The position numbers were made by a program, and so were the translations under genes. A DNA stretch of 64,000 nt, from positions 1 through 64,000 of the forward strand of contig CABMPP010000005.1 in NCBI GenBank assembly GCA_902388495.1. Direction: 5' to 3'. Below, one piece after another: positions 25,454 through 34,327 of this stretch. The stretch is from an uncultured Bacteroides sp. (GTDB lineage: Bacteria; Bacteroidota; Bacteroidia; Bacteroidales; Bacteroidaceae). Position 1 is the stretch's first letter. Each line of letters begins with the position of its first letter. Under the pieces are notes generated by a model. That model made no database searches. It saw nothing but the letters and a program-made list of their open reading frames with translations, and had not been told where the DNA came from.

Positions 25454-28222
25454 TTAAAATAGGTTCAATTTGTTCTTCTGCGCTTCTTCCAGTGATACTG
25501 TTTTTACTTGTCGCTCTTGGTTCTTCGCGCGAAGCTCTTGATACTTCTCATTCAATTCTTCTTCCAGCTCCTCCTTCGTTTTGGGATTCATCAACTTTGC
25601 GGCTACGGTAGCATTCTGCGAAGCATCTTTCAGATGAATGACCGGAGCATGATAAACGGGAGCAATCTTCAATGCCGTATGCAGCGGCGAAGTTGTAGCA
25701 CCACCTATTAACAAAGGAATATCCAAGCCTGCCTTTTCCAGTTCGATGGCCACATGCACCATTTCGTCAAGAGATGGAGTAATCAGGCCGCTCAGTCCTA
25801 TCATGTCCACCTTTTCTTCGATGGCACGCTGCACAATCGTCTCGGCAGGTACCATCACACCAAGGTCAATGATGTCGTATCCGTTGCAGGCCATTACCAC
25901 AGACACAATGTTCTTACCGATGTCGTGCACATCTCCCTTCACTGTGGCAAGCAACACTTTTCCGGCAGAGGCAGTCCCCTCTTCTTTCTCCGATTCTATC
26001 ACCGGCTGAAGGATGGCAACCGCTTTCTTCATGGTACGCGCCGTCTTCACCACTTGCGGAAGGAACATTTTTCCGGCACCGAACAAATCACCGACATGAT
26101 TCATGCCTGCCATCAACGGACCTTCAATGATATCTACAGCCTTGGGGTATAGCTTCAAGGCTTCGGCAAGGTCTTCTTCCAGATAGTCGCCGATGCCCTT
26201 TGTCAATGCATACTTCAAACGCTCTTCCACCGAAGCACCCTCCCGCCAGGCAAGCTGGGAATGCACAGCGGCTTGCGGTGCTCCTCCGGCAACAGCTTTT
26301 GCGGCATCCGCTTCCGCTTTCAGATGCTCGGCCGTCTCTATCAGCCGCTCGGCAGCATCGGGACGACGATTGAGAACCACATCCTCGATACGTTCCAGAA
26401 TATCGGCGGGAATATCCGTATAAAGCACGGAAGTAGCCGGATTCACAATGCCCATATCCATGCCTTCGCGGATGGCATAATAAAGGAACACGGCATGCAT
26501 CGCCTCGCGGATATAATTATTGCCGCGGAACGAGAACGAAAGATTGCTGACCCCACCACTGACATGCGCGCCGGGCAAATTCTTCCGTATCCAGCCGGTG
26601 GCACAGATAAAGTCCACCGCATAGTTATTATGTTCGTCCATACCCGTAGCTACGGCAAGTACATTGGGGTCGAAGATGATATCGTGAGGATTGAAATTGA
26701 CTTTATCTACCAAGAGACGATAGGCCCGTTCGCAGACTTCAATCTTGCGTTCGGCGGTATCTGCCTGACCTTTCTCATCGAAAGCCATCACCACGGCAGC
26801 AGCGCCGTATTGCTTGATGGTGCGGGCATGTTCCAGGAATTTCTCCTCCCCTTCCTTCAAAGAGATGGAGTTGACAATGGATTTGCCTTGCAGACACTTC
26901 AGTCCGGCAACAATAACCTCCCACTTGGAAGAGTCGATCATCACCGGCACGCGGGCAATCTCCGGTTCGGAAGCTATCAGGTTGAGGAAGGTAGTCATTT
27001 CGGCTTTCGCATCCAGCAATCCGTCGTCCATATTGATGTCGATGACTTGCGCCCCGTCTTCCACTTGCTGGCGGGCAATGCTAAGCGCTTCATCGTACTT
27101 TTTCTCGTTAATCAGGCGCAGAAACTTACGCGAACCGGCAACGTTGCAACGTTCGCCCACGTTCACGAAATTGTTCTCGGGCTTCACTTCCAACAGTTCG
27201 AGCCCCGACAGCCAGAGATTACCGGGCTTCGGAGCAGGAGTATGAGGAGCGGCACCCGCTATCAAAGCAGAATATTCTGCAATATAAGCATCCGTCGTAC
27301 CGCAACAACCGCCGATGATGTTCACCAGCCCTTCGTGGATATACTCCTTCACTTCATGTGCCATGTCGGCGGGAGTCTGGTCGTATTTTCCCAGACTGTT
27401 GGGCAATCCGGCATTGGGATAAGCGCTTATATAATAAGATGCGCGCGCGGCAAGTTGTTCCAGGAAAGGCTTCAACTGGCGGGCTCCGAACGAGCAGTTC
27501 AGTCCTACGGAGAAGATGTCGGCATGCTGCACGGAAGCAAGAAACGCCTCCAGCGTCTGGCCGGACAATGTACGTCCTCCGGTATCGGAAACCGTCACGG
27601 AGAGCATCAACGGCACACGGATTCCGGTAGCCTCCATTGCTTGTTCGGCAGCAAAGATGGCCGCCTTGGCATTCAGTGTATCAAAGATTGTTTCTATCAG
27701 CAAGGCATCTACGCCGCCTTCGAGCAATGCTTCCATCTGTTCGCGATAGGCATCGGCCAGTTCGTCGTAAGTCAGAGCCCGGAAGGCTGGGTTGTTCACA
27801 TCGGGACTCATGGAGCAGGTCTTGTTCGTGGGGCCCACGGAACCGGCAACGAAACGAGGTTTGTCGGGAGTTCGCAAAGTGAATTCATCGGCCACTTCGC
27901 GCGCCAGCTTCACGGCAGCAAGGTTCATCTCGCGTACATACTCCTGCACGTGATAGTCCGCCATGCTGACACGGGTAGAACTGAATGTATTGGTTTCGAT
28001 GATGTCGGCACCTGCCGTAAGATATTTGCGGTGGATATCCTGTATCACGTCGGGACGCGTCAGGCAAAGCAAGTCATTGTTGCCTTTCAACTGTCCGGGG
28101 ATCTGCGCAAAACGTTCGCCCCGGAAATCTTCTTCCGCCAAGTTGTATTGCTGTATCATGGTGCCCATAGCACCATCCAGGATGAGGATGCGCTCACGCA
28201 CCAGCTCTTTTATTGTTTTCAT
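25454..28222 (-). CDS. metH: Cobalamin-dependent methionine synthase, no reactivation domain
   Basis: 922 residues against about 1227 in E. coli. Order: homocysteine-binding barrel (1 to about 325) with zinc ligands C243 (GLNCSFG), C306 and C307 (GGCCGT); methyl-THF-binding barrel (about 345-610); cobalamin cap and B12 domain (about 640-880) with the lower-ligand motif D764-V-H766-D-I-G769. The C-terminal AdoMet-binding reactivation domain is missing: after the B12 domain there is only a charged tail ending KLNLF. Reactivation, if any, must come from another protein. No B12 riboswitch can fit, as smpB ends 7 bases upstream. Confidence 0.93.
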   Translation of the reverse strand: MKTIKELVRERILILDGAMGTMIQQYNLAEEDFRGERFAQIPGQLKGNNDLLCLTRPDVIQDIHRKYLTAGADIIETNTFSSTRVSMADYHVQEYVREMNLAAVKLAREVADEFTLRTPDKPRFVAGSVGPTNKTCSMSPDVNNPAFRALTYDELADAYREQMEALLEGGVDALLIETIFDTLNAKAAIFAAEQAMEATGIRVPLMLSVTVSDTGGRTLSGQTLEAFLASVQHADIFSVGLNCSFGARQLKPFLEQLAARASYYISAYPNAGLPNSLGKYDQTPADMAHEVKEYIHEGLVNIIGGCCGTTDAYIAEYSALIAGAAPHTPAPKPGNLWLSGLELLEVKPENNFVNVGERCNVAGSRKFLRLINEKKYDEALSIARQQVEDGAQVIDINMDDGLLDAKAEMTTFLNLIASEPEIARVPVMIDSSKWEVIVAGLKCLQGKSIVNSISLKEGEEKFLEHARTIKQYGAAAVVMAFDEKGQADTAERKIEVCERAYRLLVDKVNFNPHDIIFDPNVLAVATGMDEHNNYAVDFICATGWIRKNLPGAHVSGGVSNLSFSFRGNNYIREAMHAVFLYYAIREGMDMGIVNPATSVLYTDIPADILERIEDVVLNRRPDAAERLIETAEHLKAEADAAKAVAGGAPQAAVHSQLAWREGASVEERLKYALTKGIGDYLEEDLAEALKLYPKAVDIIEGPLMAGMNHVGDLFGAGKMFLPQVVKTARTMKKAVAILQPVIESEKEEGTASAGKVLLATVKGDVHDIGKNIVSVVMACNGYDIIDLGVMVPAETIVQRAIEEKVDMIGLSGLITPSLDEMVHVAIELEKAGLDIPLLIGGATTSPLHTALKIAPVYHAPVIHLKDASQNATVAAKLMNPKTKEELEEELNEKYQELRAKNQERQVKTVSLEEAQKNKLNLF

Positions 28223-28229
28223 CTAAAAA

Positions 28230-28682
28230 CTATCTTTTAAACATACGCGCCATATCGCGTTTGTCATCTTTTTCTTTCAGAGATTCGCGTTTGTCGTATT
28301 GCTTTTTACCCTTGGCAAGGGCTACCACCACTTTGGCCAACCCCTTCTCGTTGATAAACATACGCACGGGGACAATAGTGAAGCCGGGATCTTTCGAGCC
28401 GCGCATCAACTTATCCAGTTCCTTTTTAGTCAACAGAAGTTTGCGCTCCCTGCGTGCCGAGTGGTTGTTGTAGGAACCGTAGAAGTATTCGGCTATGTGC
28501 ATGTTCTTCACCCACAATTCACCATTGGCAAAGTAACAGAACGTATCGACCAAGCTTGCTTTCCCCAGACGGATGGACTTAATCTCGGTACCCGTAAGCA
28601 CGATGCCGGCTGTATAGGTGTCCGTCAGTTCGTAATCGAACGTTGCACGCTTATTCTTTATATTTACAGGAGCTTGTTTCAT
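28230..28682 (-). CDS. smpB: SsrA-binding protein SmpB
   Basis: 150 residues; essential partner of tmRNA in rescue of stalled ribosomes. Conserved [14 protein letters not shown] and the basic C-terminal tail [19 protein letters not shown] are visible. It lies 8 bases downstream of the Yip1-type gene and 7 upstream of metH, in one leftward cluster. Length is normal. Confidence 0.95.
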   Translation of the reverse strand: MKQAPVNIKNKRATFDYELTDTYTAGIVLTGTEIKSIRLGKASLVDTFCYFANGELWVKNMHIAEYFYGSYNNHSARRERKLLLTKKELDKLMRGSKDPGFTIVPVRMFINEKGLAKVVVALAKGKKQYDKRESLKEKDDKRDMARMFKR

Positions 28683-28690
28683 AACATTTA

Positions 28691-29263
28691 TCAGTTTAGC
28701 ACTACCGTCAGCTTATTGAATACCCATTCTATCACCAACGGACAAGCTATTAACAAAACAGAAGACAGAATGGTGAACCGCAAGCGGTCTTTTTCTGTAA
28801 TCTGCATCAATTTATCACTTCCTTCCCACACTACATAGATGATGTAGAACTGAAGCAACAGCGCTATAATCCAGAAATCGGGCAGAATGCCGATAACGAT
28901 TCTGAGCAGGAACAGCACCACCAGTGCATAGCCTGCAAACTGTTGCGTCAAAGGAATATCACTGTCCATCATAAACATGCGGACACGCAACCCATTGATA
29001 AGATAGGCTGCCAAAAAATATCCTCCAAACAAGGATACAGCCACCGCGCAACACTGCGTCATGGCATATTGAAAACTTTGCGGACCGCCCCACCCCATCG
29101 TCCATAACGAACCGATGAAAACGGACAACCCGCATAAACCAATCATAGGATAAACAAAAGATGTGAATACCTTTCGCTTATCCTCTAAACTAATTTCCTC
29201 CCAGGCACGAGCCGGAGAGGAAATCAATTGTATGGCTATATGAAATAATTCTTTGTAGTTCAA
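28691..29263 (-). CDS. Yip1-domain membrane protein
   Basis: 190 residues with about five transmembrane helices (for example [55 protein letters not shown]). The N-terminal [15 protein letters not shown] is a mark of bacterial Yip1/DUF1282-type proteins, which often start just before a helix with ..SP..W. Role unknown. It sits between the NigD-like lipoprotein gene and smpB with 5- and 8-base gaps. Confidence 0.7.
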   Translation of the reverse strand: MNYKELFHIAIQLISSPARAWEEISLEDKRKVFTSFVYPMIGLCGLSVFIGSLWTMGWGGPQSFQYAMTQCCAVAVSLFGGYFLAAYLINGLRVRMFMMDSDIPLTQQFAGYALVVLFLLRIVIGILPDFWIIALLLQFYIIYVVWEGSDKLMQITEKDRLRFTILSSVLLIACPLVIEWVFNKLTVVLN

Positions 29264-29268
29264 TATCT

Positions 29269-30114
29269 TTATTTATCTGTTGGTGCTTTATAGGTAACAG
29301 TATATACTTTCTCTTTAGCATCATCATTCAACTTGCTGTTGTATTGATTTTCTCTTGTTACAATTTCAACAGTCGTCGGTCTGGCGGAAGTTCCATGATC
29401 AAGCCCATAACGGTTAAATACACCTGTCAAGTTATATGTTTTATAGAACAAACCAAGGCCATAATATCCACCGGAATTAGCAGTGAGAGAATAAGATGTA
29501 CTACCATTCGAGTCTGCATCACCATTTGAATTATGACTCAGATACAGTCTCAAAGTACCATTATTATCTTCATTCGGATAATATACCAGCGTCAAGAAAT
29601 GTCTCTTTTGGCTGATATAATAGTTAATCGGGAGCAAAATTGTTGTCTCATCATAGAATTGCGGCTTATACTCCAGACCGCTGTTAGTGCTTTCCATAGA
29701 AATAATGGCAGCATTATTACTCTTGCTCAGAGAGTCATTTGCAGCTCCCTTTTCTGATACAATTGCCACTGTATTATCTAATGACTCAATAGAATACAGT
29801 TCAACACCTTTAATATCTTTCTCATCAGCTGCTATATTTAACAGAGAGGAATCCCAACGATAATAAATCTGGGCAACCTTACCACTCATTTCAGACATCT
29901 TAAAGCCGTTTGTTTCTAAAGCATTAATAGAAGCTGAAGTCGGAGTTATTGTCACGCCATTGGCACCAGTAAAGGTATACATACCCATATAATTATTAAC
30001 CTTCACCATCCCCCCGCCGTAGCTATAAGGATCACTATCCGAGTTCAGACACGAAGTTAAAGAAATGCCCATCAATAACGTAAAGGCAACTGCTAAGAAT
30101 TTTAATTGTTTCAT
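29269..30114 (-). CDS. NigD-like lipoprotein
   Basis: 281 residues from the M at 30114. Lipobox LTSC with C22, a short Asp/Ser/Tyr/Gly-rich linker, then two beta-rich regions as in NigD-like proteins of Bacteroidetes (NigD was named for a bacteriocin-cluster gene; the family role is unknown). The frame is open 9 codons further, but the -7 box TAAATTTG (30139-30146) overlaps that start. Downstream genes follow closely, so this promoter may also drive Yip1, smpB and metH. Confidence 0.6.
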   Translation of the reverse strand: MKQLKFLAVAFTLLMGISLTSCLNSDSDPYSYGGGMVKVNNYMGMYTFTGANGVTITPTSASINALETNGFKMSEMSGKVAQIYYRWDSSLLNIAADEKDIKGVELYSIESLDNTVAIVSEKGAANDSLSKSNNAAIISMESTNSGLEYKPQFYDETTILLPINYYISQKRHFLTLVYYPNEDNNGTLRLYLSHNSNGDADSNGSTSYSLTANSGGYYGLGLFYKTYNLTGVFNRYGLDHGTSARPTTVEIVTRENQYNSKLNDDAKEKVYTVTYKAPTDK

Positions 30115-30138
30115 TTTTCTTATAAATATTAGAGTGTG

Positions 30139-30146
30139 CAAATTTA
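30139..30146 (-). promoter_or_regulatory. -7 box of NigD-like gene cluster
   Basis: TAAATTTG on the minus strand, 24 bases before the ATG at 30114. Confidence 0.55.
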
Positions 30147-30310
30147 GATAAAAGAATCGAGTAATAGAGTACTCTCATCGTTTTTTCATTGTTTTTAAGA
30201 TTAAATGAAAGATTAATCTAAATACTGCATTTGCCAATCCGCATTTAACGATTATTCACTATCGGGCGATGCTATATTATTTCAAAGACAGTCACATGAG
30301 GAGCGAGCAC

Positions 30311-30465
30311 CGTTTCCATAAGCAGAAACGACAGTTCCCATAAGAGGAAACGGCAGTTTCCATTATAGGGAACGAGCGTTCCCATCTGCAGAAACTGCAG
30401 TTTCTTACCATAGGGAACGATCGTTTCCACGTAAGGGAACGGCAGTTCCCTACCCATAGGAAACT
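30311..30465. repeat. Array of seven small palindromes, about 22-bp period
   Basis: Seven hairpin units start at 30311, 30332, 30354, 30377, 30398, 30422 and 30444. Each has an arm of the type CGTTTCC or AGTTCCC, a 5-8 base centre such as ATAAGA, and a matching arm GGGAACG or GGAAACT. Arms vary between units but stay mostly complementary within a unit. There is no protein-coding reason for the pattern, and the units have no spacers as a CRISPR array would. It lies in the 518-base gene-free gap 30147-30664, beyond the 3' end of the DUF4375 gene. Confidence 0.8.
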
Positions 30466-30512
30466 ACAAACAACTATATATCAATAATATAACAATAGAA
30501 ATATGGTACAAA

Positions 30513-30570
30513 AAACAACTATGAGAGCAAACGCTTACCCTCATAGTTACCACCAGGGTTACTCTCATAG
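30513..30570 (-). terminator. Probable terminator of DUF4375 gene, nested hairpin
   Basis: On the minus strand CTATGAGAG (30562-30570) pairs with CTCTCATAG (30519-30527), followed by TTGTTTTTTG. The loop contains a second inverted pair, ACCCT/AGGGT. An 8-bp tandem repeat ATGAGGGT lies nearer the gene at 30608-30623 (plus-strand sense). It ends the leftward DUF4375 transcript, whose stop is at 30665. Confidence 0.5.
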
Positions 30571-30664
30571 CTCAAACGCCCATGAATAAAGGGATACAGA
30601 GCTTTTATGAGGGTATGAGGGTAAAATGCTTTGCAACTTTTATTTGAGAGAGCCTGAATTTGCA

Positions 30665-31162
30665 CTATACAATCTTAGCAAACTGCTCCAAATGCTCGTC
30701 CACATAGCCGGCAACCAAAGCTGTATACCCTTCCTCCTTCTCCAGAAACTCATCTTCCAGTTCATCGAAAGCCTCGTACTGCTCGTACATCGCCATGAAT
30801 TCATCATCCGTGCGCTCGCATTCCAAATCCTCGCGGTGAGCATCGTATATCTTCTTGGCAGCATAAACCAACTTGCTTAAATCGCCCACACCCCACAAAC
30901 GCATCACCTTGGCAAACGGGTTGGCAAAGATATAGCCGCCATAACCGTTCTGTATCAGTTGGCAAAAGCCTCCTTCCATCACTTCGTCACGGAATATCTG
31001 ATAAGCCAGCAATGAATGCTGCTCACCGGTGAGCAGGGGCATCGTTTCGGCAGTCAGTTCCCCGCCTGTCACTTTCTTATAAGCATCAGTAAATACTTGG
31101 ATAAATGCATCCATCCCTTCGCCGGAAGCTTGGCGCAAAGCAGCATCTGTCACTTCTATCAT
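30665..31162 (-). CDS. DUF4375 (DMP19-like) protein
   Basis: 165 residues, acidic, without signal peptide or membrane segment. The central FRDEVMEGGFCQLIQNGYGG is the hallmark of the DUF4375/DMP19 family; DMP19 of Neisseria is reported to mimic DNA, but the role in Bacteroides is unknown. The C-terminal region is strongly acidic (YEQYEAFDELEDEFLEKEEG, 20 residues), consistent with protein or DNA mimicry only by charge. Monocistronic with its own promoter; the 3' region is rich in repeats. Confidence 0.7.
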   Translation of the reverse strand: MIEVTDAALRQASGEGMDAFIQVFTDAYKKVTGGELTAETMPLLTGEQHSLLAYQIFRDEVMEGGFCQLIQNGYGGYIFANPFAKVMRLWGVGDLSKLVYAAKKIYDAHREDLECERTDDEFMAMYEQYEAFDELEDEFLEKEEGYTALVAGYVDEHLEQFAKIV

Positions 31163-31189
31163 AGCTCGTATCTTAATTTAATTATGCCA

Positions 31190-31197
31190 CAAAGTTA
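31190..31197 (-). promoter_or_regulatory. -7 box of DUF4375 gene
   Basis: TAACTTTG on the minus strand, 27 bases before the ATG. Confidence 0.55.
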
Positions 31198-31262
31198 GGA
31201 CTTTGCATCAATAGTTACACACAGAAAGACAGAATATCTACAAAAACGTCCTCGAAATCGGC

Positions 31263-31270
31263 TACTTTTG
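31263..31270 (+). promoter_or_regulatory. -7 box of pectate lyase gene
   Basis: TACTTTTG, 25 bases before the ATG; no clear -33 box. Confidence 0.5.
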
Positions 31271-31295
31271 CAAGCATAATATAAAAGATAAAGCC

Positions 31296-32354
31296 ATGAA
31301 AAGAAAATTCATCTATTTGTTTGCCCTCCTGCTATGCAGCTGCTCATCCGAAAATCTCCAGGCACAACTCCCCGACGAAGAAGAAACTCCCGAACAAACA
31401 CAAACCCTGCCCGGACAGCCCGTAGGCTTTGCCACTACCGGCATCACCCCCACCGGAGGAGAAGGCGGCAAATCCGTAACAGTGACCAATGCCACCGAAC
31501 TGACCGGCGCACTGAAGAGAACGGAAAAACTCGTTATATATATAAAAGGTATAGTCAGCGTTGATAATGTAATCTCCGTGAAAGCCACAAACAAAACCCT
31601 GTTGGGACTTCCCGGTTCAGTGCTTACTAATCCTAACCGCACTCAAGACACTTCGGGCATCCTCTACTTCAAGTCCGGCTCCGACAACCTGATACTGCGC
31701 AACCTCACCTTCAAAAGTGCCGGAGCCTATGATACGGACGGGCGGGACAACCTCTGCATCGACGGCACCACCAATATTTGGGTGGATCATTGCGACTTCC
31801 AAGACGGGGTAGACGGAAACTTCGACTGCAAAAGCGCATCGGACCACATCGCCGTCACCTGGTGCCGCTTTCGTTATCTGATAGAACCCCTGGCCGGAGG
31901 TTCAGGCGGCAGCAACGACCACCGTTTCTCCAACTTATGGGGAAACAGCGACAGCCATACCGAAGACCGCGGTCGTCTGAACACCACCTTCCAATACTGC
32001 TGGTGGGATGAAGGATGCCGAGACCGTATGCCGCGAGTACGTTTCGGCAAGATACACATTGCCAACTGCCTCTACAGCAGCAGCGTCACCAGCGGTTGCA
32101 TCGGTGTAGGCCGTGAAGCAGATGTGTACGTAGAGAAGTCTGTTTTCATAGGTATAAAGAAAGCCCATAAGGTATACGATGAAAGCGGTCAATTACGCTT
32201 TGACGGCTGCGAATTCCGCAATTCCACCGTGGACGAAGGCACCAAAACCTCCTTCACCCCCGAATACATTCTGAAGACCGTTCCGGTGAATGAAGTGGAA
32301 AGTCTGGTCAGGAACCAAGCCGGAGCAACCCTCGATATTAAAGAAGCCAACTAA
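31296..32354 (+). CDS. Pectate lyase, polysaccharide lyase family 1
   Basis: 352 residues, secreted, possibly a lipoprotein (LCSC, C16). The right-handed beta helix carries the PL1 marks WVDHCDF, DGNFDCKSASDHIAVTWCRF (Ca-binding Asp residues) and DRMPRVRFG with the catalytic arginine. It cleaves polygalacturonate by beta-elimination with calcium. Unlike most Bacteroides PLs it is not beside SusC/SusD or other pectin genes here; it is a single gene with its own promoter. The nearby KDG-type kinase (40433) could serve the same catabolic route, but that is inference. Confidence 0.88.
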   Translation: MKRKFIYLFALLLCSCSSENLQAQLPDEEETPEQTQTLPGQPVGFATTGITPTGGEGGKSVTVTNATELTGALKRTEKLVIYIKGIVSVDNVISVKATNKTLLGLPGSVLTNPNRTQDTSGILYFKSGSDNLILRNLTFKSAGAYDTDGRDNLCIDGTTNIWVDHCDFQDGVDGNFDCKSASDHIAVTWCRFRYLIEPLAGGSGGSNDHRFSNLWGNSDSHTEDRGRLNTTFQYCWWDEGCRDRMPRVRFGKIHIANCLYSSSVTSGCIGVGREADVYVEKSVFIGIKKAHKVYDESGQLRFDGCEFRNSTVDEGTKTSFTPEYILKTVPVNEVESLVRNQAGATLDIKEAN

Positions 32355-32431
32355 CTGCAAACTCCACTTTACATTCCACAGAAATCTAACTTACTATTAC
32401 TTATTTTTAATAAAAAAGTCAAATTGAACGG

Positions 32432-32462
32432 TTTGCATAAACCAAGAAAAGGAGTAACTTTG
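32432..32462 (+). promoter_or_regulatory. Promoter of NifU-like/GGGtGRT operon
   Basis: -33 TTTG (32432-32435), 19-base spacer, -7 TAACTTTG (32455-32462). Full consensus; TSS near 32469, giving a leader of about 54 bases. Confidence 0.75.
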
Positions 32463-32522
32463 CGCTCGACTAATAAAAGTAGACTACGTTTTTTAATTAT
32501 ATCACTTAAAAAAGAGCTAATT

Positions 32523-33224
32523 ATGACTTATTCACACGAAGTGGAACACATGTGTGTTGTGAAGAAAGGTCCTAACCACGGACCGGCTCCTATTCCCGAA
32601 GAAGGTAAATGGGTAAAAGCTAAAGAAATTGTTGACATCTCTGGTCTGACACACGGTATTGGCTGGTGTGCTCCTCAGCAAGGTGCATGTAAATTAACCC
32701 TCAATGTAAAGGAAGGCGTCATCCAGGAAGCTCTGGTTGAGACTATCGGTTGCTCCGGTATGACTCACTCTGCTGCCATGGCATCAGAAATCCTCCCGGG
32801 AAAGACTATTCTCGAAGCATTGAACACTGACCTCGTTTGCGACGCTATCAATACAGCTATGCGCGAACTCTTCCTGCAAATCGTTTACGGTCGTACTCAG
32901 TCTGCTTTCTCAGAAGGCGGTTTGATTATCGGTGCCGGACTGGAAGACTTGGGTAAAGGTCTGCGCAGCCAGGTAGGTACTCTGTACGGTACATTGGCCA
33001 AAGGTCCCCGTTACCTCGAGATGGCAGAAGGTTACATCAAGAACATCTTCTTGGACAAAGACGACCAAATCTGCGGATACGAATTTGTTCACCTGGGCAA
33101 GTTCATGGATGAGATCAAGAAGGGAACTGACGCAAACGAAGCTTTGAAGAAAGTAACCGGTACTTACGGACGCGTAACAGCAGAACAAGGAGCAGTTAAA
33201 CACATTGACCCACGTCACGAATAA
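32523..33224 (+). CDS. NifU-like iron-sulfur scaffold-type protein
   Basis: 233 residues from M at 32523 (the frame is open earlier, but the promoter overlaps that part). It has a NifU_N/IscU-like core: IGWCAPQQGACKLTL, ETIGCSGMTHSAAMASEIL and a C-terminal half with GKFMDEIKKG. Conserved Cys residues could hold an Fe-S cluster. Paired with the GGGtGRT gene after 18 bases with a strong AAGGAGG ribosome site, unusual for Bacteroides. Codon use is visibly biased (GGT, CGT, AAC, ATC), suggesting high expression. Actual role not established. Confidence 0.75.
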   Translation: MTYSHEVEHMCVVKKGPNHGPAPIPEEGKWVKAKEIVDISGLTHGIGWCAPQQGACKLTLNVKEGVIQEALVETIGCSGMTHSAAMASEILPGKTILEALNTDLVCDAINTAMRELFLQIVYGRTQSAFSEGGLIIGAGLEDLGKGLRSQVGTLYGTLAKGPRYLEMAEGYIKNIFLDKDDQICGYEFVHLGKFMDEIKKGTDANEALKKVTGTYGRVTAEQGAVKHIDPRHE

Positions 33225-33242
33225 TATAAGGAGGAAAAGAAT

Positions 33243-34253
33243 ATGATTAGAGAAGTGAAATTTGAAAGTCAAGACCGTCGTATCAAGCAGATCATCGCTG
33301 CCTTGAACGAAAACGGCATCAAAGACATCGAAGAAGCTAACGCTATCTGCGAAGCTCATGGACTTGATCCTTATATGACGTGCGAAGAAACTCAGCCTAT
33401 CTGCTTTGAAAATGCAAAATGGGCTTATGTTGTAGGTTGTGCCATCGCTATCAAGAAGGGCTGCAAAAACGCTGCCGAAGCTGCCGAAGCTATCGGTATC
33501 GGTCTGCAGGCATTCTGCATCCCGGGTTCTGTAGCCGACGACCGTAAGGTTGGTATCGGTCATGGTAACCTGGCAGCTATGTTGCTGCGCGAAGAGACTA
33601 AGTGCTTTGCTTTCCTGGCTGGTCACGAGTCATTTGCTGCTGCCGAAGGCGCCATCAAGATTGCTGCTAAGGCCGACAAAGTACGTAAAGAACCGCTGCG
33701 TTGCATCCTGAACGGTTTGGGTAAGGACGCTGCACAGATCATCTCACGTATCAATGGCTTTACATACGTTCAGACTCAGTTCGATTATTATACCGGTGAG
33801 TTGAAAGTTGTTCAGGAAATCGCTTACAGCGACGGTCCTCGTGCCAAAGTGAAATGCTACGGTGCCGATGACGTTCGCGAAGGCGTAGCCATCATGTGGA
33901 AAGAGGGCGTAGATGTATCCATCACTGGTAACTCTACAAACCCGACTCGTTTCCAACACCCGGTTGCAGGTACTTACAAGAAAGAACGCGTTCTTGCCGG
34001 TAAGCCCTACTTCTCAGTAGCTTCCGGTGGTGGTACTGGCCGTACTCTTCACCCGGACAACATGGCAGCCGGCCCGGCTTCTTACGGAATGACAGATACT
34101 ATGGGCCGTATGCACTCAGACGCTCAGTTCGCCGGTTCTTCATCAGTTCCTGCTCACGTAGAAATGATGGGATTCCTGGGTATTGGTAACAACCCGATGG
34201 TAGGTTGTACAGTGGCTTGTGCGGTTGACGTTGCTCAGGCTTTGGGTAAGTAA
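33243..34253 (+). CDS. GGGtGRT family protein
   Basis: 336 residues, cytoplasmic. It carries the name-giving motif ASGGGTGRTLHPDN near the C-terminus. Other visible blocks are YMTCEETQPICFENAKWAY, GIGHGNLAAMLLREETKCFAF and a Cys pair near the end (GCTVACAVD). The family is found in many anaerobes next to a NifU-like gene; no function is known to me. Codon use shows the same strong bias as the upstream gene. An AAGGAGGAAAAG ribosome site sits 9-20 bases before the ATG. A terminator follows directly. Confidence 0.8.
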   Translation: MIREVKFESQDRRIKQIIAALNENGIKDIEEANAICEAHGLDPYMTCEETQPICFENAKWAYVVGCAIAIKKGCKNAAEAAEAIGIGLQAFCIPGSVADDRKVGIGHGNLAAMLLREETKCFAFLAGHESFAAAEGAIKIAAKADKVRKEPLRCILNGLGKDAAQIISRINGFTYVQTQFDYYTGELKVVQEIAYSDGPRAKVKCYGADDVREGVAIMWKEGVDVSITGNSTNPTRFQHPVAGTYKKERVLAGKPYFSVASGGGTGRTLHPDNMAAGPASYGMTDTMGRMHSDAQFAGSSSVPAHVEMMGFLGIGNNPMVGCTVACAVDVAQALGK

Positions 34254-34274
34254 TTCCAATTACTTTATATAAAT

Positions 34275-34310
34275 AAACTCCTGCAATCTCAACGGTTGCA
34301 GGAGTTTTTT
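34275..34310 (+). terminator. Terminator of NifU-like/GGGtGRT operon
   Basis: A 12-bp perfect stem AAACTCCTGCAA/TTGCAGGAGTTT with a 9-base loop and then TTT; strong intrinsic terminator, 22 bases after the stop. Confidence 0.9.
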
Positions 34311-34327
34311 ATTAAATGTCACTCTTC

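Noticed and set aside
28223..28229. B12 riboswitch ahead of metH
   Set aside because: Only 7 bases separate smpB and metH, so there is no room, and none is seen before the cluster's NigD-like gene.
26261..28240. 659-codon plus-strand ORF over metH
   Set aside because: It is a shadow: metH on the minus strand has all family motifs, while this translation has none.
30272..30457. 61-codon minus-strand ORF
   Set aside because: It lies wholly in the palindrome array; its repetitive residues follow from the hairpin units, and no start signals are present.
30311..30465. Possible CRISPR array
   Set aside because: Units are palindromic hairpins directly abutting, without constant repeats or unique spacers, and no cas genes are present.
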